Source of the DNA: Phocoenobacter atlanticus
GTDB taxonomy: Bacteria; Pseudomonadota; Gammaproteobacteria; Enterobacterales; Pasteurellaceae
Length of the DNA: 64,000 bases
Direction: 5' to 3' (one strand)
Assembly: GCF_030764225.1 (NCBI RefSeq)
Contig: NZ_JASAXH010000005.1
Part shown: piece by piece, positions 8,143 through 16,662 of the stretch
How the letters are laid out: the number at the start of each line of letters is the position of its first letter
Position numbering within the stretch: the stretch's first letter is position 1
Translations under genes and position numbers: made by a program
The notes under the pieces: model-generated
Told to the model about the DNA's origin: nothing
Database searches by the model: none
Seen by the model: the letters and a program-made list of their open reading frames with translations, nothing else

Positions 8143-9291
8143 ATGAAAGTATTTCATTGGTTAAAGAATTTTTTCTTTAAACCGTCTAAATTAGGTTTAG
8201 GCGTATTGTTAGTAACAGGTGCTATTGCAGGTATTATTGCTTGGATAGTTTTTAATACGGTAATGGAAGAAACCAGTACCGAAGAATTTTGTGTAAGTTG
8301 CCACTCAATGCAACAACCTTTAGAAGAATTGAAAGAAAAATCTCATTTTTCAAATAAATTCGGTGTAAGTGCTTCTTGTGGAGATTGTCACGTACCACAC
8401 AAAAAAATTGACAAATATATTCGTAAAATTGAAGCGCTTAAAGAAGTGTTTGCAGAAGTGACGGGTAAATATGATGAAGAAGGTTCTTTTGAAAAACATC
8501 GTTTAGAGATGGCGGAAAGAGAGTGGGCAAGAATGTCTGCAAATGGTTCTCAAGCGTGTAAAAATTGCCACCGTTATGATCGTATGAAGTTTGATGAAAT
8601 GAAACCTGCAGCACGTGAAGCAATGAAAGCGGCAGCAGCCAAAGATCAAAGTTGTATTGATTGTCACAAAGGCATTTCACACCATTTACCAAAACCAAAA
8701 GAAGTGGAAGCGGTAAGTGATTTAACCGCAGGAACAACATATTTCACAAAAGAAAGTGCGAAATTATTTTCTGATGAAGCAATGCAACAAGAAATTGGTT
8801 ATTTAGAAACGGCCGTACCTGTGAAATTTGTTAAATCAGGCGATAAGTCTGACTTAGTTGAGTTTACCGTATGGCGTAAAGCAAAAGGTTTTGGACGTAT
8901 TGGTTATCACGAAATGGGTAAAAATATTACCGATGCGGTATTAACCAAAGCGTTTATGAAAACGAAGCCAAAACAATATGAAGTTATTGAAAAATATAAA
9001 GATTCTGTTACTCGCTTAAAATGGCAAAAGATTAAATTACAAGCGTGGGTGACAAAATCACAGTTAATAGAGAATATTGATACACTTTGGGCGAAAGCAG
9101 AAGGCGTATATAAAACACAATGTAGCGTTTGTCATAAGCAACCAGATGTTGCACATTTTGATGCAAATACTTGGATTGGTTTATTTAATGGAATGGTTGG
9201 CTTTACCAGTATAGATGAAACGACTGGTAAACAAGTATTACGTTATTTACAAATGCACTCATCAGATTTTGAAAAACATCCTACTAAATAA
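8143..9291 (+). CDS. torY: Pentahaem c-type cytochrome, TorY/TorC family
   Basis: Membrane-anchored quinol-oxidising cytochrome that passes electrons to the periplasmic reductase encoded next. 382 residues from ATG 8143. A TTG at 8131 is in frame, but GGGGTG is best placed for the ATG. The N-terminal membrane anchor (about residues 14-36) is followed by a NapC/NirT-like tetrahaem part with CVSCH, CGDCH, CKNCH and CIDCH. A TorC-type C-terminal domain holds the fifth site, CSVCH. Its haems depend on the ccm operon 3.5 kb downstream. The torZ start follows after 11 bases with an AGGAG site. Confidence 0.93.
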   Translation: MKVFHWLKNFFFKPSKLGLGVLLVTGAIAGIIAWIVFNTVMEETSTEEFCVSCHSMQQPLEELKEKSHFSNKFGVSASCGDCHVPHKKIDKYIRKIEALKEVFAEVTGKYDEEGSFEKHRLEMAEREWARMSANGSQACKNCHRYDRMKFDEMKPAAREAMKAAAAKDQSCIDCHKGISHHLPKPKEVEAVSDLTAGTTYFTKESAKLFSDEAMQQEIGYLETAVPVKFVKSGDKSDLVEFTVWRKAKGFGRIGYHEMGKNITDAVLTKAFMKTKPKQYEVIEKYKDSVTRLKWQKIKLQAWVTKSQLIENIDTLWAKAEGVYKTQCSVCHKQPDVAHFDANTWIGLFNGMVGFTSIDETTGKQVLRYLQMHSSDFEKHPTK

Positions 9292-9302
9292 GGAGAAAAA
9301 TT

Positions 9303-11783
9303 ATGCAACAATCTCGTCGTCAGTTTTTAACCAGTGCTTCGGCAATGGCTGCAACTCTTTCAATGCCAAGCTTTCTTGTTTCAAGAAGTGCGTTTGCAAA
9401 TGCAGAGTCATCAGAATGGAAATTAACCGGTTCACACTGGGGGGCATTTCGTGCCAAAGTTGAAAATGGAAAAGTAAGTGCGGTTAAAGCATTTGAGTAT
9501 GATAAAAACCCAACAGAAATGCTTAAAGGCATCAAAGGTTTAATTTATAGTGAAGCCCGTGTTCGCTATCCTATGGTACGTTTAGATTGGCTTAAAAACC
9601 GTAAAAATCCTGAAAAATTAATCGGTGTTGAAAACCGTGGTGATAACCGTTTTGTACGTGTATCTTGGGACGATGCGTTAGACTATTTCTATCAAGAATT
9701 AGATCGTGTTCAAAAAAATTATGGTCCTTGGGCATTACACACGGCAAACGTAGGTTGGCGTTCAACAGGTCAATTCCACAGTTGTGGTAACCATATGAAC
9801 CGTGCTGTGGGTATGTTTGGACATAGTGTGACTTCTGCTGGGGACTATTCTACTGGTGCAGGACAAGTTATTCTTCCTTACGTATTAGGTTCAACCGAAG
9901 TTTATTCACAAGGTACGTCTTGGGACGTAATCTTAAAAGAAAGTGAAAATATCATTTTCTGGTCAAGCGATCCTGTTAAAAACTTACAAGTAGGTTGGAA
10001 CTGTGAAACTCACGAAGCTTATGCTTATTTAGAGCAGTTAAAACAAAAAGTAGCAGCGAAAGGCGTAAACGTTATTTCTGTTGACCCAGTTAAAACAAAA
10101 ACACAAAATTTCTTAGGTTGTGAACATCAGTATATCAACCCACAAACAGACGTTGCGATGATGTTGGCAATGGCGTATGTGCTTTATACTGAAAAATTAT
10201 ACAATGAAGACTTTATCGATACTTATACTGTCGGTTTTGAAGATTTTGTACCATACTTAATGGGAAAAACAGAAGATAAAGTAGCGAAAACACCAGAATG
10301 GGCAGAAAAAATCTGTGGTATTCCAGCGGATAAAATTCGTGAATTTACGCGTTCATTAGTGGGTAAACGTACACAATTTATCTTTGGTTGGGCAATTCAA
10401 CGTCAGCAACATGGTGAGCAACCATATTGGATGGCTGCGGTATTAGCGTCAATGCTAGGACAAATTGGTTTACCTGGTGGTGGTATCAGTTATGCACACC
10501 ATTATAGTTCTGTTGGTGTATCAAGCTCAGGTGCAGCAATGCCAGGTGCATTTCCACTTAATATTGATGAAGGTCAAAAACCTGTTTACGATAACAAAGA
10601 TTATAAAGGTTATAGTGCGGTTATTCCTGTGGCAAGAGCAACAGATTCGATTCTTCACGCTGGCGAAACCATTAATTACAATGGTAAAAAAGTGGTTTAT
10701 GCACCATATAAAATGGTAATTTTCTCAGGTTGTAACCAATGGCACCGTCAGTCACAACATAATAAAATGAAAGAAGCGTTCAAAAAATTAGAAACCGTTA
10801 TTTCTGTTGATTATGCTTGGACTGCAACTTGTCGTTTTGCTGATATTGTATTACCAGCTTGTACCCCATTTGAACGTAACGATATTGATGGTTATGGTTC
10901 ATACAGTGCACGTGGTGTGATTAAAATGGAAAAATTAGTTGAGCCATTATATGAATCTCGTCCAGACTTTGAGATCTTTAAAGATCTTTGTAAACGTTTT
11001 GGTAAAGAAAAAGAATATACGCGTGGTATGGATGAAATGCAATGGGTTGAGTCACTTTACGAAGATTGTCGTAAAGAGAATAATGGCAAATTTGAAATGC
11101 CTCCATTTGCAGAATTCTGGAAAAAAGGTTATGTATTATTCCCAGAAGGTAAACCTTGGGTACGTCACGCTGACTTCATTGAAGATCCAGAATTACACGC
11201 ATTAGGTACACCATCAGGCTTTATTGAAATATTTAGTAATAAGATTGCTGAGTATGGCTATAATAACTGTAAAGGTCACCCTATGTGGTTCGAAAAAGAA
11301 GAACGTTCACACGGCGGTCCTAAATCAGATAAATATCCATTCTGGTTACAATCTTGCCACCCTGATAAACGTTTACACTCACAAATGTGTCAATCAAAAG
11401 AGTTACGTGAAACTTACGCAATTCAAGGTCGTGAGCCATTATTTATGAACCCAGAAGATGCGAAAAAATTAGGTATTGCTCACGGTGATTTGGTTCGTGT
11501 ATTTAATGATCGTGGTCAAGCAATTGTAGGTGCACATTTATCTGATAATTTCCCAAGTGGTGTATTACGTTTACAAGAAGGGGCTTGGTTCTCTCCATTA
11601 GGAGCAGAAGACGGTGCTATTGATACCTATGGTTCACCAAATACAATGACATTAGATATTGGTACATCTGAGCTTGCTCAAGCAGTATCGGCAAATACTT
11701 GTATTGTGAATGTTGAAAAATATCAAGGTGATGCACCAGCACCAAATGGCTTTACTGGTCCAACAGAAGTTAAGTTATCATAA
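9303..11783 (+). CDS. torZ: Periplasmic molybdopterin S-/N-oxide reductase (TorZ/MtsZ/BisC type)
   Basis: Terminal reductase of the DMSO-reductase family. Likely substrates are N-oxides or S-oxides such as methionine or biotin sulfoxide; the H. influenzae relative MtsZ is described as a methionine sulfoxide reductase. 826 residues. The Tat signal peptide starts with SRRQFLTSASA and ends near AFANAES. The Mo ligand is predicted to be Ser183 in AGDYSTGAGQ, as in TorA/DorA enzymes. There is no N-terminal iron-sulfur Cys motif, as expected for this subgroup. Partners are torY upstream and torD 3 bases downstream. Substrate cannot be decided from sequence. Confidence 0.92.
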   Translation: MQQSRRQFLTSASAMAATLSMPSFLVSRSAFANAESSEWKLTGSHWGAFRAKVENGKVSAVKAFEYDKNPTEMLKGIKGLIYSEARVRYPMVRLDWLKNRKNPEKLIGVENRGDNRFVRVSWDDALDYFYQELDRVQKNYGPWALHTANVGWRSTGQFHSCGNHMNRAVGMFGHSVTSAGDYSTGAGQVILPYVLGSTEVYSQGTSWDVILKESENIIFWSSDPVKNLQVGWNCETHEAYAYLEQLKQKVAAKGVNVISVDPVKTKTQNFLGCEHQYINPQTDVAMMLAMAYVLYTEKLYNEDFIDTYTVGFEDFVPYLMGKTEDKVAKTPEWAEKICGIPADKIREFTRSLVGKRTQFIFGWAIQRQQHGEQPYWMAAVLASMLGQIGLPGGGISYAHHYSSVGVSSSGAAMPGAFPLNIDEGQKPVYDNKDYKGYSAVIPVARATDSILHAGETINYNGKKVVYAPYKMVIFSGCNQWHRQSQHNKMKEAFKKLETVISVDYAWTATCRFADIVLPACTPFERNDIDGYGSYSARGVIKMEKLVEPLYESRPDFEIFKDLCKRFGKEKEYTRGMDEMQWVESLYEDCRKENNGKFEMPPFAEFWKKGYVLFPEGKPWVRHADFIEDPELHALGTPSGFIEIFSNKIAEYGYNNCKGHPMWFEKEERSHGGPKSDKYPFWLQSCHPDKRLHSQMCQSKELRETYAIQGREPLFMNPEDAKKLGIAHGDLVRVFNDRGQAIVGAHLSDNFPSGVLRLQEGAWFSPLGAEDGAIDTYGSPNTMTLDIGTSELAQAVSANTCIVNVEKYQGDAPAPNGFTGPTEVKLS

Positions 11784-11786
11784 AAT

Positions 11787-12374
11787 ATGATTAACTTAGC
11801 AAAAGAAGAAAAGGCATTTCTTTGCACGTGGTTTGGTAGTTTGCTAAGCCACGAGCTTACAGAAGAGCAGCTTAAACAATATCAGCAAGGTACGTTTGAG
11901 CCATTATTTGAATTATTATCTGAGCTGTTATCTGAACGAGGATTTTCATCACAGGTTCAACAGATTAAATCTGATATAACTCAAATCAATGAAATGCCTT
12001 ATGGTCAGTTAGAGCTAGCTGCTGATTTTACGCAACTTTTCTTACTTGATGGAGAAAGTAGTGCATTGCCGTATGCCTCTGCTTATTTAGAAGAAGAGGA
12101 TTTAGCAACGAACCTTGACTATATGGATTCATTGTTAACACAATTTGGACTGCAATTTAATCAAGAAAGTAAAGAACCCAGCGATCATATTGGTGTTTAT
12201 TTGGAAATCTTGAATAAATTAGTGACAGAATCTGATTCTGAAAAACAGCAAGATTTTATACAAAATTATTTATTAATATGGTTAATTCCATTTAATGAAA
12301 AAGTACAAAAAGTTAAAACCAAAACAATGTTTTACCAAAATATTGTAGCGGTACTTGTTGCGATATTCAGTTAA
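11787..12374 (+). CDS. torD: TorD/DmsD-family molybdoenzyme chaperone
   Basis: Cytoplasmic chaperone that holds the reductase precursor for cofactor insertion and proofreads Tat export. 195 residues, all-helical composition. The N-terminal LCTWFGSLLSHELTEEQL and the ADFTQLFLLDG segment are typical of TorD. It starts 3 bases after torZ, so it is in the same transcript, and it is followed by a strong terminator. The second half is poorly conserved, so the exact subfamily is uncertain. Confidence 0.88.
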   Translation: MINLAKEEKAFLCTWFGSLLSHELTEEQLKQYQQGTFEPLFELLSELLSERGFSSQVQQIKSDITQINEMPYGQLELAADFTQLFLLDGESSALPYASAYLEEEDLATNLDYMDSLLTQFGLQFNQESKEPSDHIGVYLEILNKLVTESDSEKQQDFIQNYLLIWLIPFNEKVQKVKTKTMFYQNIVAVLVAIFS

Positions 12375-12401
12375 TAAGGTAGCGTTAAATTTATAACGAA
12401 G

Positions 12402-12442
12402 TGTGGTTGGATAAAAACATTCAACCACATTTTATTCTATTT
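12402..12442 (+). terminator. Rho-independent terminator after torD
   Basis: TGTGGTTG (12402-12409) pairs with CAACCACA (12422-12429), followed by TTTTATTCTATTT. It separates torYZD from tatA. Confidence 0.8.
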
Positions 12443-12467
12443 AGAGTATTATTTTTAGGAGATGAAA

Positions 12468-12689
12468 ATGGGAATTAGTCCTTGGCAGTTATTAGCAATT
12501 GTTGTTGTCGTTATATTACTTTTTGGAACAAAAAAATTAAGAAATATGGGTTCTGATCTTGGTGGAGCAATGAAAGATTTCAAAAAGGCAATGAAAGATG
12601 AAGGACAAGAAACCGAAGCTAAAGATGCAGAATTTGAAAAAATTGTAGATGAAGTTAAACAAGATACAGTAAAGCAAGAGAAAAAATAA
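12468..12689 (+). CDS. tatA: Sec-independent translocase subunit TatA
   Basis: Pore-forming subunit of the twin-arginine exporter, 73 residues from ATG 12468. AGGAG at 12457-12461 directly abuts an upstream in-frame ATG (12462) and is correctly spaced for 12468, whose MGISPWQLL start also matches the family. There is one N-terminal membrane helix, the hinge FGTKKL, an amphipathic helix around GSDLGGAMKDFKKAM, and an acidic tail. tatB and tatC do not follow: a terminator and then ccmA come next. It is therefore a solitary tatA/tatE-like copy placed behind a Tat substrate. Whether a tatABC operon exists elsewhere cannot be seen. Confidence 0.9.
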   Translation: MGISPWQLLAIVVVVILLFGTKKLRNMGSDLGGAMKDFKKAMKDEGQETEAKDAEFEKIVDEVKQDTVKQEKK

Positions 12690-12722
12690 AATTTTCTTAT
12701 AAATAAAGGCTATTTTTAAGAT

Positions 12723-12756
12723 CCTGTGATAAATTTATTTTCACAGGGTTTCTTGT
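12723..12756 (+). terminator. Rho-independent terminator after tatA
   Basis: CCTGTGA (12723-12729) pairs with TCACAGG (12741-12747) and is followed by GTTTCTTGTT. Confidence 0.7.
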
Positions 12757-12797
12757 TATTAGTATTTTTATAAAAAATAAAGATTAATCAATATATT

Positions 12798-13454
12798 ATG
12801 TCAAACAATAATCAATTAAAAGTTGTGCAACTTTGTTGCCAGAGAGGAAATAAACGACTATTCAGTCATTTAGATTTTTGCTGGAATGCAGGTGATTTTG
12901 TGCAAGTTGAAGGACATAATGGTATTGGAAAAACCAGCTTATTACGTATTTTAGTTGGATTAGCTCAACCTTTAAGCGGTGAGATCTTTTGGAATAATTG
13001 CAAAATTCATAAAAATCGAGAAGAGTATCACCATAATTTACTTTATTTAGGACACCTTACAGGAATTAAGCAAGAACTGACCGCTTGGGAAAATTTACAA
13101 TTCTATCAAAAAGTAACGGATAGTAAGCCGAGTGATGATATTCTTTGGGATATTTTAAAAAAAGTGGGTTTATTTGGGCGTGAAGACATTATCGCAAGCC
13201 AGCTTTCAGCGGGGCAACAAAAACGTATTGCCTTAGCAAGATTATGGTTATCAAATGCACCTTTATGGATTTTAGATGAACCTTTTAATGCGATTGATAA
13301 ACAAGGTGTTCAGGTTTTAACGCAATTATTTGAGCAACACACTCAAAAAGGCGGCATTGTGATTTTAACCAGTCATCAAGAAGTTCCGAGTGAAAAATTA
13401 AAAATACTTCAACTAGAAAAGTATAAATATCAGGATAATGATGATGATATTTAG
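12798..13454 (+). CDS. ccmA: Haem exporter ATP-binding protein CcmA
   Basis: ATPase of the CcmABCD complex that releases holo-CcmE during cytochrome c maturation. 218 residues. Walker A is GHNGIGKTS, the ABC signature LSAGQQKRIALARLW, and Walker B LWILDEP. It begins the ccm operon and overlaps the start of ccmB by 17 bases. Confidence 0.96.
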   Translation: MSNNNQLKVVQLCCQRGNKRLFSHLDFCWNAGDFVQVEGHNGIGKTSLLRILVGLAQPLSGEIFWNNCKIHKNREEYHHNLLYLGHLTGIKQELTAWENLQFYQKVTDSKPSDDILWDILKKVGLFGREDIIASQLSAGQQKRIALARLWLSNAPLWILDEPFNAIDKQGVQVLTQLFEQHTQKGGIVILTSHQEVPSEKLKILQLEKYKYQDNDDDI

Positions 13455-14109
13455 TCAAATTATTAAAAGAGAATTACAAATTGCAATGCGAAAGCAAGCA
13501 GAAATTCTAAACCCATTATGGTTTTTTCTGATTGTTTTAACTTTGTTTCCCCTTGCGATGGGCTCAGATCCTGTATTACTTTCAAAAATAGCCACTGGAA
13601 TTGTATGGGTAGCAGCATTACTTTCAGCATTACTCTCGTTTGAACGTCTATTTCGTGATGATTTTATGGACGGTTCATTAGAACAAATAATATTACTTTC
13701 ACAACCATTACCAATTATCGTATTGGCTAAAGTGATTGCTCATTGGCTATTAACAGGTTTACCCTTGATTTTATTATCCCCTATTGCGGCATTATTACTC
13801 TCTTTGGAAATTCAGGTTTGGTGGGCATTGGTACTTACATTATTACTTGGCACACCGATTTTAAGTTGCATTGGTGCAATAGGTGTAGCACTAACTGTTG
13901 GGCTCAGAAAAGGAGGTGTACTATTAAGTTTATTAGTCCTTCCTCTTTTTATTCCAGTATTAATTTTTTCCGCCTCAGTATTAGATGCAGCAAATTTACA
14001 ATTACCTTATCACGGTCAACTGGCTATTTTAGGGGCATTTTTAACAATAGCAATCACTTTATCACCTTTTGCAATTGCCACTGCATTAAGAATTAGTTTA
14101 GATCAATAA
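13438..14109 (+). CDS. ccmB: Haem exporter membrane protein CcmB
   Basis: Six-helix permease partner of CcmA, 223 residues. It starts within ccmA at a run of three ATG codons (13438, 13441, 13444), so the exact first residue is uncertain. FERLFRDDFMDGSLEQ and the hydrophobic segments with LSCIGAIGVALTVGLRKGG are typical of the family. Confidence 0.95.
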   Translation: MMMIFSQIIKRELQIAMRKQAEILNPLWFFLIVLTLFPLAMGSDPVLLSKIATGIVWVAALLSALLSFERLFRDDFMDGSLEQIILLSQPLPIIVLAKVIAHWLLTGLPLILLSPIAALLLSLEIQVWWALVLTLLLGTPILSCIGAIGVALTVGLRKGGVLLSLLVLPLFIPVLIFSASVLDAANLQLPYHGQLAILGAFLTIAITLSPFAIATALRISLDQ

Positions 14110-14123
14110 AAGGATAACAAAGA

Positions 14124-14855
14124 ATGTGGAAATGGTTACACCCTTATGCTAAATCAGAAACTCAGTATTATTTGTGTGGAAAATTTATTCCATTATTTGC
14201 AGTACTAAGTATTGCATTATTAGGCGTTGGAATTGTATGGGGGTTGGCTTTCGCTCCAGCAGATTACCAACAAGGGAATAGTTTTAGAATTATGTATATT
14301 CACGTTCCAAGTGCAATTTGGTCTATGGCTGTTTATGGTTCAATGGCAATTGCGGCTGTTGTGGCATTAGTTTGGCAAATTAAACAAGCCCATATTGCAA
14401 TGATTGCAATGGCACCGATTGGAGCAACTTTTACATTTATTGCACTGGTCACAGGAGCAATTTGGGGCAAACCAATGTGGGGAACGTGGTGGGTGTGGGA
14501 CGCTCGTTTAACGGCTGAACTTATTTTATTTTTTCTTTATATTGGTGTAATTGCACTTTATTCAGCCTTTCAAAATGAAAGGGTAGGAGCAAAAGCAGCG
14601 GGTATTTTAAGTATTGTGGGTGTAATTAATTTACCAATTATTCATTTTTCAGTAGAGTGGTGGAATACGCTACATCAGGGAGCGAGTATTACAAAATTTG
14701 AAAAACCATCCATTGCTACCCCAATGTTAATACCATTAATTTTATGTATTTTTGGTTTTATGATGCTTTATATTTGGTTTACCTTAGTACGTTACCGAGT
14801 AGAATTAGTGAGAAGTGAGAAAAATCGTGCTTGGGTACAGAATTTAGTAGGGTAG
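14124..14855 (+). CDS. ccmC: Haem-handling membrane protein CcmC
   Basis: Loads haem onto CcmE at the periplasmic face. 243 residues and six membrane segments. The tryptophan-rich haem motif reads WGTWWVWDARLTAEL, with the flanking conserved His in MYIHVPSA and IIHFSVEWWNTLHQG. It would normally be followed at once by ccmD; here an unrelated nuclease gene starts 4 bases later. Confidence 0.96.
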   Translation: MWKWLHPYAKSETQYYLCGKFIPLFAVLSIALLGVGIVWGLAFAPADYQQGNSFRIMYIHVPSAIWSMAVYGSMAIAAVVALVWQIKQAHIAMIAMAPIGATFTFIALVTGAIWGKPMWGTWWVWDARLTAELILFFLYIGVIALYSAFQNERVGAKAAGILSIVGVINLPIIHFSVEWWNTLHQGASITKFEKPSIATPMLIPLILCIFGFMMLYIWFTLVRYRVELVRSEKNRAWVQNLVG

Positions 14856-14859
14856 ATTT

Positions 14860-15852
14860 ATGACAAGTATTCAACCAAATTATTTATTAGAGTTTACTGA
14901 AATAAGCTCAATGATAAAAAGCGCTAGAGAAAATGTAATTAAAGCGATTAATAGTGAATTAATTGAGCTTTATTGGAATATTGGTAAATACATTACTAAT
15001 AAGGTTAAACAAGATGGTTGGGGAAATAAAGTAGTTCAAAATCTGGCTGATTTTTTGAAGCAGAGTGAACTTAATTCGAAAGGTTTTTCTGCTCAAAATT
15101 TATGGCGAATGAAACAATTTTATGAAACTTATCATAAAAATCCAAAACTCTCACTGCTGGTGAGAGAAATTAGTTGGACAAATAACATACTTATTATTTC
15201 TCAAACTAAAAGTGATGAAGAAAGAGAATTTTATCTAAATCTCACTGCAAAAGAAAAATACACGAAAAAAGAGCTTTCAAGACAATTAGCAAGTGGGTTA
15301 TTTGAGAGAGTATTACTTTCGGATAAAAATATCTCACCATTGGCGAGAGAAATCTATCCAAATATTAATGAGCATATTAAAGATTATTATTCACTTGAAT
15401 TTTTAGGATTACAAAATAGTTATTCAGAATTTGGATTAAAAAAATCAATTATTCATAATTTAAAAGATTTCATTCTTGAATTTGGTAAAGATTTTTTATT
15501 TGTTGGTGAAGAGTTTAAATTGCAAGTAGGCTCGAAAGATTATGCCATTGATTTATTGTTCTATCATAGAGAATTAAATTGTTTAGTTGCTTTGGAATTA
15601 AAGGTTGGAGACTTTAAACCTGAGTATATGGGAAAAATGGATTTCTATCTTGGAGCATTGGATAAATATGTCAAAAAACCGCACGAAAATCCTAGTATTG
15701 GGATTATTTTATGCAGGACAAAAGATGAAAATATTGTTGAAATTTCTTTAAATAGAAGTACATCACCGACAATTATTAGTCAATATGAAACAAAATTAAT
15801 AGATAAGAAATTATTAAGAAGTAAATTAGATGAGTTATTCTATAACGAATAG
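14860..15852 (+). CDS. YhcG/DUF1016-type PD-(D/E)XK nuclease
   Basis: 330 residues. The N-terminal DUF1016 domain (about 1-170) includes LIELYWNIGKYI, GWGNKVVQNLA, GFSAQNLWRMKQFY and ISWTNN. The C-terminal nuclease domain (about 190-330) carries the PD-(D/E)XK core YAIDLLFYHRELNCLV then ALELKVGDFKPEYMGKMDFYL. Family members are putative nucleases linked to recombination, mobile elements or defence; function is unproven. The gene sits on the same strand inside the ccm operon, 4 bases after ccmC and about 100 bases before ccmD, so it would be co-transcribed. The insertion kept ccmC and ccmD intact. The gap behind it carries a perfect palindrome (15898-15917). Confidence 0.9.
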   Translation: MTSIQPNYLLEFTEISSMIKSARENVIKAINSELIELYWNIGKYITNKVKQDGWGNKVVQNLADFLKQSELNSKGFSAQNLWRMKQFYETYHKNPKLSLLVREISWTNNILIISQTKSDEEREFYLNLTAKEKYTKKELSRQLASGLFERVLLSDKNISPLAREIYPNINEHIKDYYSLEFLGLQNSYSEFGLKKSIIHNLKDFILEFGKDFLFVGEEFKLQVGSKDYAIDLLFYHRELNCLVALELKVGDFKPEYMGKMDFYLGALDKYVKKPHENPSIGIILCRTKDENIVEISLNRSTSPTIISQYETKLIDKKLLRSKLDELFYNE

Positions 15853-15897
15853 CGGTTATATTTAATTAAAAATTTACACATTTTAATACTTTTGTAG

Positions 15898-15917
15898 AGA
15901 CAGGGCATGCCCTGTCT
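15898..15917. repeat. Perfect 20-bp palindrome between the nuclease gene and ccmD
   Basis: AGACAGGGCA followed by its exact reverse complement, flanked by GTAG and AC. It resembles short palindromic repeats dispersed in many bacterial genomes. It may mark the insertion boundary of the nuclease gene. It shares ACAGGGCATG with the CRISPR repeat at 48516 but has no array structure. Confidence 0.7.
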
Positions 15918-15949
15918 ACGAATATACAAATATGGAGAATAGAACAACA

Positions 15950-16147
15950 ATGTTTTTTCAATCTTGGAGTGATTTTTTTAATATGGGAGGCTACGGTTTT
16001 TATGTCTGGCTCGCTTATGGGATTTCTTTTGTCGCAATTTTAGTTTTAGGTTTGCAAAGTATTAGCAGTAAGAAAGCACTATTTAAAGAAATAAAACGAG
16101 AACAACAGCGTAAACAACGTCAACAAACAATAAGAGGGAGCTTATGA
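15950..16147 (+). CDS. ccmD: Haem exporter small subunit CcmD
   Basis: Small single-helix membrane protein that stabilises the CcmABC-CcmE complex. 66 residues from ATG 15950 (MFFQSWSDFFNMGGYGFYVW), matching Pasteurellaceae CcmD N-termini. An in-frame ATG at 15932 would add six atypical residues. A basic, glutamine-rich tail follows the membrane helix. The stop overlaps the ccmE start. Confidence 0.9.
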   Translation: MFFQSWSDFFNMGGYGFYVWLAYGISFVAILVLGLQSISSKKALFKEIKREQQRKQRQQTIRGSL

Positions 16148-16662
16148 ACCCTAGACGTAAATCCAGACTAACCATCATTATTTTTGTATTAGTGGGCGTG
16201 ACTATTGCGTCCACTTTGATGCTCTATGCACTGCGTCAAAATATTGATTTATTTTATACACCATCAGAAGTAATTTATGGTAAAAACGACGATGTTTCCA
16301 CTAAACCTAAAGTAGGGCAACGTATCCGTGTGGGCGGAATGGTTGTGGTTGGTTCTGTTGAACGTGATAATAAAAGTTTAAAAGTTACCTTTGAACTGAA
16401 TGATATAGGACCTTCAATGACGGTTAAATATGATGGTATCTTGCCTGATTTATTCCGTGAAGGGCAGGGAATAGTTGCTCAAGGGGTGCTTGTTGCACCA
16501 ACAGTGTTAGAAGCAACAGAAGTATTAGCAAAACACGATGAAAATTATGTACCACCTGAATTAAATGACCAGATGAAAAAAATTCATAAACCGATGGGCG
16601 TGTCTAATTTAACGAGTGAGAGTGAAAGAGATCGTCAACAATCTAAAGAAGGTTCTCAATGA
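16144..16662 (+). CDS. ccmE: Haem chaperone CcmE
   Basis: Periplasmic haem carrier with an N-terminal membrane anchor, 172 residues. The covalent haem-binding histidine is in LAKHDENYVPPE. The OB-fold core includes GQRIRVGGMVVVGSV and VKYDGILPDLFREGQG. It overlaps ccmD and ccmF by 4 bases each, indicating translational coupling. Confidence 0.96.
   Translation: MNPRRKSRLTIIIFVLVGVTIASTLMLYALRQNIDLFYTPSEVIYGKNDDVSTKPKVGQRIRVGGMVVVGSVERDNKSLKVTFELNDIGPSMTVKYDGILPDLFREGQGIVAQGVLVAPTVLEATEVLAKHDENYVPPELNDQMKKIHKPMGVSNLTSESERDRQQSKEGSQ

Noticed and set aside
15898..15917. A solo CRISPR repeat in the ccm operon
   Set aside because: Only ten bases match the repeat, and the element is a perfect palindrome, unlike the repeat.
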